Origin: a virus
Length of the DNA: 24,109 bases
IMG/VR virus record: IMGVR_UViG_3300028388_000542
Location: 1 to 24,109 of that record
Strand: one strand, 5' to 3'
The notes beneath the pieces are model-generated. The model was not told the DNA's origin. It was given only the letters and a program-made list of their open reading frames with translations, and made no database searches. This document shows positions 5,804 to 13,119 of the stretch, piece after piece. The translations under genes were made by a program, and so were the position numbers. The first letter of the stretch is position 1. The number at the start of each line of letters is the position of its first letter.

Positions 5804-7976
5804 TGGTTTTGACGACTTTGCAACGGGTTTTGCTTCTACCTTTGTTCCGACTTTTACTAAGTCGTATAACAAAGCAGAAGACCGCTATGATGATCGCATT
5901 AAAGAAAATGTTGTGACGTGGCGGGCAAACTATAAGACCTACCAAGAAACCGAAAAAGCAAACAAAAAAGCAGTAGAAACCGCAAAGCTATTTGTAAAGC
6001 AGTTTGGGCAGCCAGAAGGTTCCATAGCGGATGTTGCTGCTAACATTAAAGTATTGGGAGCAGATGCAACATTCAAGTTGTTGCAGAATGGTGCGTCGTT
6101 TAAATTAGATCAGAGCAGGTCAAAGACTTCCGTAACTACCCCAACCTCTGGTGACGCAAATCAACCTACAACATCAGATAGCGTCATTGAAGGAATGATC
6201 GCGCCTGTGAGCGGTAAGTTTCCTATTTCTTCTAAATTTGGCCCACGCAGGGCTCCGACTTCTGGTGCATCAGAGAACCACCAAGGTATTGACCTAGCCA
6301 CGCCAGAAGGTACGCCTATTCAGGCAGTTCTTGACGGTACTATTTCGCGTATGGGCTTCCAGGAGGGTGGCGCGGGTAATTACGTCGTCATTGATCACGG
6401 CAACGGCGTTGAAACGAAGTACTTACATTTGGCTGACCTCCCTAGCGACATAAAGCAAGGAGATGATGTAAAAAGAGGTCAAGTATTTGCCAAATCCGGC
6501 AACACCGGCATTAGCACCGGGCCACATCTAGACTTCCGTATTGTAAAAGACGGCAAAGCAATCGACCCAGAGTTCGTATTCAATAATCAGTCTACGGACG
6601 TTCGTACTGCGCCTGATGCAACCGTGCCTGTTGATTCACAGATGGGACAACTCGGCCTAGCAGACGATGCTACTCCGGAGGCCTCAGTAGAAAAGACAGG
6701 ATCTCCAGACACTGACGCCCAAACAGAAGAATCCTTCTTTGGCCGACTGCGGCGCGAGGCTGGTGAGAACTACGAAAGCAATATCCGCAGCGAAACAATT
6801 GCGCGTCTCGGCGTTAGTGAAGATGTGTATGACAAGGTTTTGGCCGGAACATACACGACTTCTGTAGAAGGAACCGGGCAGTATACTCTTCAGATGCCGC
6901 CGAAAAAACCAGATTATCAATCTGTGTACACATCTAGTGGTCAAATTCAGACATTCAACGTCGCAGAGGCATCCGGGCAACAGAAATACACCGCAGCGGT
7001 TAATAGCGGGGGAAACCCGATAGGAAAGCCAAAACTGTCCACAATTCTTAAAATGAATGAAGTCGATATTCCAGAAGTAAAGATGGAAACACTTTATAAT
7101 GCAGAAAACAATGAGTATGTTCAGGTTAATACTAAATCTGAGGAAGGGGTCAAACAACTTAATAATCTTGTGAGCGAGGGTTACATGAAAGTGTCTGCTC
7201 CTGACGCAGACGACCTAAATAAGACTGGACTGGATATCGATTTGCAAGATCTTACAACATTCGGCAAAGCGTATGCGGCCTCGCAAGATATTAAGTATAA
7301 GCAATCTATTGGTGAAGAAGTTCCTGAAACGCTTATTGTCGCTGTTGATGCGATCATGCAGGAACTAAATCCTGAAGATCTGAACAAGAAGCCGGACTTT
7401 GTATCGGTAAAAGTTGACTCAGGCCCAACTAGATATTTTGACCAGAATAACCCAGACGACGTTAAAAAGCTAAAACAACTGCGTGAAGATCTAGGGGAAG
7501 GCCAAACCTTGTTTATCGGTAACTTGACAACAGAATCTAAGGCTGACGAATTTGAGCCTCCAATTTGGAGTGGTACTGATAACAGCTACAAGTCAATCAA
7601 GCACCAAGCGGAGATGGCTAAAGGCGAGAATATACCAGCCTGTACAGTGCAGCACAAGGTAAAGGGCCGGATTCAGAAGAGGTCAAAGCGTTCAACGCAT
7701 TCAAGCAGAATACGCTTCCAGGATACCTTGAGATCTACCGCCAACTTAACCCGGATAAACCTCTCACGTTTGCCCAAGAACTCGCTAAACTCAATGAAAT
7801 GGAAGATGCGCCCTCGGGCACCTTTACTGATGATCAGATCGCAACACAAAGAACTAAAACCGATAATCTTCTTATGGCACAGACCGTTGAAGGAATTGCG
7901 GAAGACCAAGCGGGTAAACTCGTTCAAATTGTTAACCCAGATGACGGGCAATATATTGATGCAACACAGATTGTAG
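5796..7976 (+). CDS. Virion protein with M23 (LytM-type) peptidase domain, N-terminal part; frame lost near 7,620
   Basis: The frame codes for 726 residues, but only the first ~610 look genuine. Residues about 135-263 form an M23 metallopeptidase domain that cleaves peptide bridges in peptidoglycan: His162 and Asp166 in HQGIDLA, His211 in KYLHLAD, and His244-x-Asp246 in GPHLDFRI. The usual HxH zinc motif is therefore HxD. The N-terminus (about 1-110) is helical and charged; regions after 265 are unrecognised. Such a domain in a virion protein would open the cell wall during DNA entry. From about 7,630 this frame turns into basic, Ser/Arg-rich sequence (KGRIQKRSKRSTHSSR) typical of out-of-frame reading, while another frame becomes protein-like. 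The intact product would continue to 8920, about 1041 residues. Confidence 0.8.
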   Translation: MANGFDDFATGFASTFVPTFTKSYNKAEDRYDDRIKENVVTWRANYKTYQETEKANKKAVETAKLFVKQFGQPEGSIADVAANIKVLGADATFKLLQNGASFKLDQSRSKTSVTTPTSGDANQPTTSDSVIEGMIAPVSGKFPISSKFGPRRAPTSGASENHQGIDLATPEGTPIQAVLDGTISRMGFQEGGAGNYVVIDHGNGVETKYLHLADLPSDIKQGDDVKRGQVFAKSGNTGISTGPHLDFRIVKDGKAIDPEFVFNNQSTDVRTAPDATVPVDSQMGQLGLADDATPEASVEKTGSPDTDAQTEESFFGRLRREAGENYESNIRSETIARLGVSEDVYDKVLAGTYTTSVEGTGQYTLQMPPKKPDYQSVYTSSGQIQTFNVAEASGQQKYTAAVNSGGNPIGKPKLSTILKMNEVDIPEVKMETLYNAENNEYVQVNTKSEEGVKQLNNLVSEGYMKVSAPDADDLNKTGLDIDLQDLTTFGKAYAASQDIKYKQSIGEEVPETLIVAVDAIMQELNPEDLNKKPDFVSVKVDSGPTRYFDQNNPDDVKKLKQLREDLGEGQTLFIGNLTTESKADEFEPPIWSGTDNSYKSIKHQAEMAKGENIPACTVQHKVKGRIQKRSKRSTHSSRIRFQDTLRSTANLTRINLSRLPKNSLNSMKWKMRPRAPLLMIRSQHKELKPIIFLWHRPLKELRKTKRVNSFKLLTQMTGNILMQHRL
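7617..7798 (+). other. Frame junction and upstream coding sequence that lacks a start codon
   Basis: Up to about 7,628 the protein-like reading is in the frame of 5796 (SIKHQAEMAKGEN). From 7,622 the -1 frame opens directly after a TAA at 7619-7621 and reads EYTSLYSAAQGKGPDSEE, then FQ-free helical sequence through LNPDKPLTFAQELAKLNEM, joining without a break the frame starting at ATG 7799. Adding one base in GAGAATATACC (7626-7636) would give a continuous 1042-codon gene 5796-8920; the present length, 3125, is one short of a multiple of three. No canonical X-XXY-YYZ slippery heptamer is present at the junction, so a single-base loss (mutation or sequencing error) is more likely than programmed frameshifting. 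Confidence 0.75.
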
Positions 7977-8920
7977 GAACCGATGGCTCAATAGCCTTCA
8001 GATTAAGGGATGGGTCAACAGTCAGTGCTGCGAATAATTTCCGACCTGTGAGGGATAGTGAGATTGCTGACGCGGAAGCTGCCATATCATCTGGTAAACC
8101 CGCCCGCGAAAAATTTGCAAAAGATAGAGCAATGGTAGAGTCAGTTGTCACTCTCGGAGGAGAAATCGTTGAAATTGTTAACAATGACAAAAGGGCTTTG
8201 ACATTTACCGCTCGGAAGCTGGTTCCGGCTATTAAAAGCCTATTCCAAGAGGTAGACACAATTTCAAGCGTACTTGGATCTTATTTTACCGAAAATGGGT
8301 ATGACCCAAACAACCCAGCTACAATAACTGAAGATAAAATCACACTTGAGGGGGCCGAGAGTAGGTTACGTCAGGCGGGTATATTGCAGCCTGGTGAAAC
8401 CTTTGAGTCTCTCATCAATAGAGAAACAAGAGACCTTGCAAGTAAGGGACAGCAGCTAGAGGCTAAAGTCTTCCTAATGGCATTCCGTACGGGCGCGGTT
8501 GAGGGGCAATCTGGACAAGCGATGTCTAACCGAGACTTTGACCGGCTGCTCAAAATTATCGGCGACACCACTGATGAGGATACTTTCCGTGAGAAGATGA
8601 ACTCATACCTTGCTGGTTCCGTCGCTTCTCTGAATACACGGTTTGAAGATGTCAACGAGCCGGATCGTATCGACCTCTTTATAAAAAATTATGGGTATTC
8701 TCCACTACGAGGCGACGATTATGTAAGATCCTGGGAGTCTGTTTCTACAGATCCACGCAATACAGAACTTACACGGGCTATCCGTATTCTAGATCCGAAG
8801 ACTCCACCATTACCGGCGTACCAGTATCTCAAAGAAAATCCCGAAACCGCCGGGCAATTCGCCGAGGAATTTGGCGCGAAATATCTCCCGTATTCGATGA
8901 GAGGCACCTATGGAAACTGA
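7799..8920 (+). CDS. C-terminal part of the M23-containing virion protein
   Basis: From the first ATG this is 373 residues, but the frame codes convincingly from 7,622. ATG 7799 has no ribosome site and is unlikely to be a natural start. The sequence is soluble, acidic and helical, with no domain I recognise. It looks like the distal part of a large internal virion protein: repeated charged helices, TFREKMNSYLAGSVASLNTRFEDV, and LDPKTPPLPAYQYLKENPE near the end. It overlaps the next gene by 11 bases. It is best read as one gene with 5796-7976. If the break is real, it would be a separate polypeptide only if translation restarts. Confidence 0.65.
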   Translation: MEDAPSGTFTDDQIATQRTKTDNLLMAQTVEGIAEDQAGKLVQIVNPDDGQYIDATQIVGTDGSIAFRLRDGSTVSAANNFRPVRDSEIADAEAAISSGKPAREKFAKDRAMVESVVTLGGEIVEIVNNDKRALTFTARKLVPAIKSLFQEVDTISSVLGSYFTENGYDPNNPATITEDKITLEGAESRLRQAGILQPGETFESLINRETRDLASKGQQLEAKVFLMAFRTGAVEGQSGQAMSNRDFDRLLKIIGDTTDEDTFREKMNSYLAGSVASLNTRFEDVNEPDRIDLFIKNYGYSPLRGDDYVRSWESVSTDPRNTELTRAIRILDPKTPPLPAYQYLKENPETAGQFAEEFGAKYLPYSMRGTYGN

Positions 8921-11900
8921 AAATCCTTACAAGCAATTCCGCACGGACAATGTCACAGATTCTCCTACTAACACTGGGTCTGATCAAGTAAATCCATACT
9001 CGCAATTCAACAATACGCAGTCTTCCGACGATATGATGCCTGGTAACAATACTGCCAATACCGCCGAAGATGACAACCAAGAAGAACTGAAAAACAACCC
9101 TTTTCAATATCTCGACGACTTTGATTCAAAAGGCTTCACCGAAGCAGATTATGCAAAGGTAGAAGAGCGTGGTGGTCTTCCTAAACCTCAACTCAATATG
9201 TATAGTGATATTGATGTTGAAGGTGGCTTCATGGGTTTATCAAACCCGTTTGGTCAAGAAAGAAAGGATGCTTTTGAAAAAGCAATGAACCGATATAGGC
9301 TCTATGCCAACAACCCAGAGGCAACGCAAAACTTACTTACCGGGGAAGTTATATATAAGGGAACCCTCGTCCCGTTACCAAATCAAGGACTTCTTACTGG
9401 TGATATGGGTGTTGGTATCGGGCAAAAACTCGCGCTTGGTGTCCGCAATACCCCTTCTGTAATTCTTGAGGCTGGCGCATCTTTAGTGGATGTTGCTGCT
9501 AATGCTATTGAAAATAACATCCCGTTGGGTGCCGTAGAATACTTCGACGAGAACGGCGAATTTAATCCTAAATACATATCCGGTGAGGAATTAGCAAAAC
9601 GCCGGGAAGAAGACCCAAACTATATGACTTTAACCCCGGTGGCGCAGTCGGCGTTTGCTGATGTACCTAAAGGCGACGGTATCATCGACACTATTGCCGT
9701 CGAAGGCCCGTCTATGGTTACCGGATTCGGCGCAGGATTGAAGATAGCAAAGGCCGTTCCATTAATCGGTAAAAGTAAGATATTTCGCTTCTTAGGTGGC
9801 GAGGCCGGTATGACCGCCGGAACAAGTTCTGAGGCAGGCACACTTCTTATTGGCGAGAAGGCGATGCTGTCCGGCCTACAGGAAGACATTCCGTTCTTCC
9901 GGGGCATCGAAGCAGAGCCGGGTAGTGAAGAATACAACAAGGTACTTGCCGCTCGAACTAACATCCTTGTGGATGCAATTATGTTGGGTGGGGCAATCGA
10001 TACTACCATAAAAGCTATTAAAGGCAGCACCGTGCTAGCCTATAACCTTGTAGCAGGGCCAATTCTTGACCTCGTTAGCCCACCGGCGAAACAGGCGAGA
10101 CTGACAGAACAGATCCTAGACCGCCTGGCTGGTGTAACAGGCGACCCTGTGCGCGATGACGTGGCCCGTCGTGAAATCATTAGGCTTATAGAAGAAAATA
10201 AAGATGTGTTGATCGAGGTTCCCCCGGAGATGGGTAAGAACATTGAGTATGCAACTAGCACAATGGATGCTTTGGAGCGGGCGTTGGCGGATAACAACGA
10301 CGAACTTGCAATGAGGATCTTGAATGATGCTCGTTCTCTTCAAAAAGGTGCATTAAATAGCCCTGAATTATCCACGCTGCCCAACGTCGCCAACAAACCA
10401 AAGGCAAAGGCGGTAAATGTTCTCGAACAAACCGAAGAAGCCCTCGGGGGAAGTGACGCAATCGAAGAATCTGCGTCCGGGCTTCGTGCGTCAGGTAAAG
10501 CCGAGGTAGATGCTCTTACAGGCGAGGTAGATCGACTTAGCGCGGAACTTGAATCTCTTGGGGAAGACTTGGCTTCCCGTCTTAGAGACGATCCAGAACT
10601 TGGGGCTCAGATCGATGGCCTTGAACAAGCAAGTGGCATTTCAATCTACAAAGGCCCCGAGCAATCTTCGACAGAGATCGTTAGTAATGTTCGTGCAGCG
10701 TATGAATCAATGACCGCTACTAAGGACGAATTGTTCAATGCGGTTGAGGGCGGGGTTGTTGAAGCAGACACACTTATTAATGTCATGGATGGCCTTGGCC
10801 CAGATGATGCACTTGATGCGTCAATATCTGCGATGCCCGGCACGACTCAAATCCGTGAACTTATTCGTGTTACACGAAAACAAAGGGTTCCTGAATTGGA
10901 TGAGGCGGGTAAACAAGTCTTAAACGACTCTGGGCAGCCAGCAACTCGTCTTGAAACCGACGACGAACTGTCAGATCGTGTTACTGAATATATATCCGAA
11001 AATGGCCTTGATTATGGCCGTTTATACAAAGACATCAGGCCACTTACATCCCAGGCTGCAAACGATTTATTCGCGGGCACAGGTGCCGAGAAAGCAGCCG
11101 GGCGTAAATTGAGAATGTTTGTGCAAGAAATTGATGGCCGCTTCCTTGATGATGTGGCTAACTCGGGGGATGAGGGCGTAGCAGACGCCGCTACAAAGGC
11201 CCTGAATTACTACCGTACACAATATGCTCCATTCTTCCGCGATGGGCCTGGGGGCCAATTTGCAGAAGTGTATGAAAGCACAGTAGGTAGAACCTCTACT
11301 GCTATGGCAGACGAGGGGGTTGAGATCGGGTCTACAGATTTCAAGAGCAAGGCCCGCAAAATCGTTGAGAATGCACTACAGGATAGTGAGTTCGAGTTTG
11401 GCAACCAGATTATTGATATTGTAGCCCGTCCTGAAGGCGGAAGCAATGTCGGCCTTGTAACAGACTACTTTATAGCAAATGCTTTGAAAAAATTGTCTGG
11501 TAGAATTGATGAGGCAGTCGCTAATGGTAAGGGCCTTGATTCCGTTAACTATACTGACATCAGAAACGCCCTAGAGGGGTATAAAGGGCTATTGCAAGGT
11601 CGTGAAGAATTCGCCGACCAGGTTACACGACTAGACACGCTAGTCGATAATCTAAAGACCGGTAAGTTGCAAAGTAATGAATTGCAGACTGAATTAATAA
11701 CCGCAAAGGAAGCCGCAGAAGAGGCTAAAGTACGCATTCTTGATAATGAACTCGGTGTGTTCTTTAAGAAGCAGGGCATTGACGCCCCGAACGCATACGA
11801 ATCATTCCGCCAATTACTGACTAGCCCGCAGTCCGCCGACACGTTACAAAGCCTTGTAGACCGGGCTAAAGCAAGCGATAACCCGATAATCTTAGAGGGT

Positions 11901-12563
11901 ATGCAAGCGGCCTATATGCGGTTTATAAGAAGTCCCAGTGGGTTTATTGGTACAGCAACCGAATCTGGTGGTGCGAGAAACATACTTGTTCGCAACCAAC
12001 AGCTTGCTAAAGACCAGATTAAGCCGATTCTTGAGTACGGGGATATTATCTTTCAAGACCGGCCAGAGATTATGGAAGCAACGACGGCCATCCTGCGTGA
12101 AGCGGGTTTAGTGTCGAAGTCACAAGCGACTAGGTCGATCCGGGTTGGTAGTGACACCGCATTTAATAAAGAGGCAATGGAGGCGGTTAACCGGTTCGTG
12201 ATGTTCACTATGGGGCCATTGAGCCGTGGGGGTGCCCGCCTTAGAGCCGGTACCGCAGGGGCGATAAACAGGTTAGTAGATCCTACTGAGGCGAACCGAA
12301 TGCTCGACAAATTGTATTCAGACCCCAATGAATTCGTCCGTGTTGCAAAAATTGTTGCTGGTAGAAAATCGCCACCGGATAAAGAGAAAGCAAAGGCTCT
12401 TCGTATTTTCTTAATACGGTCACAAATCTACAGCGAAGATAATGCCCCTTCCGAAACCGATTTGCTTACGGCACTTAGTGATGCCGAGTTTGCCTTCCGG
12501 GACATTCGTAACACCACAAGGGACGCTGTGGACAACCAAATGAACCAAATACTCAGCCCATAA
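8910..12563 (+). CDS. Large internal virion / DNA-ejection-type protein
   Basis: The protein has 1217 residues, the largest in the window. The N-terminus has two copies of the NPYxQF motif (residues about 5-10 and 28-33), which I know from N-termini of large podovirus internal virion proteins. Then come an Asn/Asp-rich linker, a conserved-looking block, and amphipathic, Gly/Ala-rich segments (about 255-400, such as MVTGFGAGLKIAKAVPLIG and ILVDAIMLGGAIDTTIKAI) that could traverse membranes. The remaining 800 residues are mostly charged helices with coiled-coil stretches (about 525-570). No lysozyme or transglycosylase catalytic motif is evident; the wall-cutting domain is in the upstream M23 protein. 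Size and last position in the late block fit a T7 gp16-like role in genome ejection, which is inference. GAGAGG lies five bases before the ATG. Confidence 0.62.
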   Translation: METENPYKQFRTDNVTDSPTNTGSDQVNPYSQFNNTQSSDDMMPGNNTANTAEDDNQEELKNNPFQYLDDFDSKGFTEADYAKVEERGGLPKPQLNMYSDIDVEGGFMGLSNPFGQERKDAFEKAMNRYRLYANNPEATQNLLTGEVIYKGTLVPLPNQGLLTGDMGVGIGQKLALGVRNTPSVILEAGASLVDVAANAIENNIPLGAVEYFDENGEFNPKYISGEELAKRREEDPNYMTLTPVAQSAFADVPKGDGIIDTIAVEGPSMVTGFGAGLKIAKAVPLIGKSKIFRFLGGEAGMTAGTSSEAGTLLIGEKAMLSGLQEDIPFFRGIEAEPGSEEYNKVLAARTNILVDAIMLGGAIDTTIKAIKGSTVLAYNLVAGPILDLVSPPAKQARLTEQILDRLAGVTGDPVRDDVARREIIRLIEENKDVLIEVPPEMGKNIEYATSTMDALERALADNNDELAMRILNDARSLQKGALNSPELSTLPNVANKPKAKAVNVLEQTEEALGGSDAIEESASGLRASGKAEVDALTGEVDRLSAELESLGEDLASRLRDDPELGAQIDGLEQASGISIYKGPEQSSTEIVSNVRAAYESMTATKDELFNAVEGGVVEADTLINVMDGLGPDDALDASISAMPGTTQIRELIRVTRKQRVPELDEAGKQVLNDSGQPATRLETDDELSDRVTEYISENGLDYGRLYKDIRPLTSQAANDLFAGTGAEKAAGRKLRMFVQEIDGRFLDDVANSGDEGVADAATKALNYYRTQYAPFFRDGPGGQFAEVYESTVGRTSTAMADEGVEIGSTDFKSKARKIVENALQDSEFEFGNQIIDIVARPEGGSNVGLVTDYFIANALKKLSGRIDEAVANGKGLDSVNYTDIRNALEGYKGLLQGREEFADQVTRLDTLVDNLKTGKLQSNELQTELITAKEAAEEAKVRILDNELGVFFKKQGIDAPNAYESFRQLLTSPQSADTLQSLVDRAKASDNPIILEGMQAAYMRFIRSPSGFIGTATESGGARNILVRNQQLAKDQIKPILEYGDIIFQDRPEIMEATTAILREAGLVSKSQATRSIRVGSDTAFNKEAMEAVNRFVMFTMGPLSRGGARLRAGTAGAINRLVDPTEANRMLDKLYSDPNEFVRVAKIVAGRKSPPDKEKAKALRIFLIRSQIYSEDNAPSETDLLTALSDAEFAFRDIRNTTRDAVDNQMNQILSP

Positions 12564-12566
12564 AAT

Positions 12567-12612
12567 AACCCCCGGCTTTCATGCGGGTGGTTAATCCGCA
12601 GCCGAGGGCTAT
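12567..12612 (-). terminator. Intrinsic terminator ending the minus-strand replication block
   Basis: Read on the minus strand, AGCCCUCGGC pairs with GCCGGGGGUU (10 pairs, including two G-U), with an inner 5-bp stem UGCGG/CCGCA separated by an internal bulge, followed by UUAUUUU. It lies about 40 bases after the stop of the 12,650-12,913 gene and directly after the plus-strand stop at 12,563. On the plus strand the hairpin is not followed by a T run, so its direction is minus. Confidence 0.7.
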
Positions 12613-12649
12613 TCGCTAACGATTCAGAACAATCTAAATCAAGTATATT

Positions 12650-12913
12650 TTACATATCAGAAGCCTCGGTGTCAACATCTGACTCCGGGGTTTTTTCGTT
12701 TTTGGCATTCTCAGTTGCCTCATTCTTTTTCTCGAACAGGCTCATTTCAAACACTGACTTATTAAGCAACCAATGCATCATTGGAATGTTGTTCAAAGAA
12801 CTAGACATAATGTAATTCCCGTCATTGTCGAAACCAACGACTAGGCAGCTTTGAAGGGTTCCTTTGAGCCCATTAAGGATCTCATCAGTCTTTTGTGTAT
12901 TTTCCGTGGTCAT
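12650..12913 (-). CDS. Hypothetical small acidic phage protein
   Basis: The protein has 87 residues, family not named. Residues about 18-55 form a compact block (LQSCLVVGFDNDGNYIMSSS, then IPMMHWLLNKSVFEMSLF) resembling short proteins I associate with T7-like and marine phages, with a beta-hairpin-like VGFDNDGNY and a helix containing HWLLNK. The C-terminal 30 residues are Glu/Asp/Lys-rich and probably disordered; their codons also carry the plus-strand terminator. AAGGAG lies six bases before the ATG, an excellent ribosome site. It is the last gene of the minus-strand block. Confidence 0.72.
   Translation of the reverse strand: MTTENTQKTDEILNGLKGTLQSCLVVGFDNDGNYIMSSSLNNIPMMHWLLNKSVFEMSLFEKKNEATENAKNEKTPESDVDTEASDM
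12661..12697 (+). terminator. Intrinsic terminator for the plus-strand late block, inside an opposing gene
   Basis: The stem CCUCGG (12664-12669) pairs with CCGGGG (12685-12690). One U-U mismatch is followed by GUCA/UGAC (12671-12674 with 12680-12683; four pairs) and a five-base ACATC loop. The hairpin is followed by six T (12691-12696), then CGTTTTT. The preceding AAG can pair with the first T residues. It is the better of the two terminators here. It lies about 100 bases past the large virion gene and within codons near the 3' end of the minus-strand gene 12,650-12,913. Confidence 0.8.
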
Positions 12914-12935
12914 ATTTTACTCCTTTTTAGTAAGG

Positions 12936-13109
12936 TCATGCGGTTTTAAGTTTGTTTGAGAAGTATGCAGAATTAAATCCACGCTCCCACTCTCGATGGA
13001 GAACCGAGGTCTTCTTATAGGGGCTCGTAAAAATACCCTTTAAGAATGCCCGCTTCCCCATCTCGAATGCTTCTTCGGTAGGTTGCTTTTTGCTAGTGCT
13101 TCCACCCAT
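12936..13109 (-). CDS. Ribosome modulation factor (RMF)-like small protein
   Basis: A 57-residue protein starting MGGSTSKKQPTEEAFEMGKR. Its pattern matches RMF, which dimerises ribosomes into inactive 100S particles in stationary cells: A14, G18, A21, G25 at the same spacing as in E. coli RMF (A12, G16, A19, G23), then PY (30-31), W41, G44-F45 and A48, against E. coli PY (30-31), W40, G43-W44 and A47. The length is also close (RMF is 55). AAAGGTG precedes the ATG by about five bases, and the gene starts 10 bases after the ribonucleotide reductase stop, so it belongs to the same operon. The comparison uses the E. coli sequence from memory. Function in the phage is inferred: it could modulate or bind host ribosomes during infection, or be an RMF-fold protein with another job. 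Confidence 0.68.
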   Translation of the reverse strand: MGGSTSKKQPTEEAFEMGKRAFLKGIFTSPYKKTSVLHREWERGFNSAYFSNKLKTA

Positions 13110-13119
13110 CAGAACACCT

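Noticed and set aside
7617-7640. Programmed -1 frameshifting at the M23 gene break
   Set aside because: No X-XXY-YYZ heptamer in the right register, and re-pairing of the local codons after a one-base slip would be poor; a missing base explains the data more simply.
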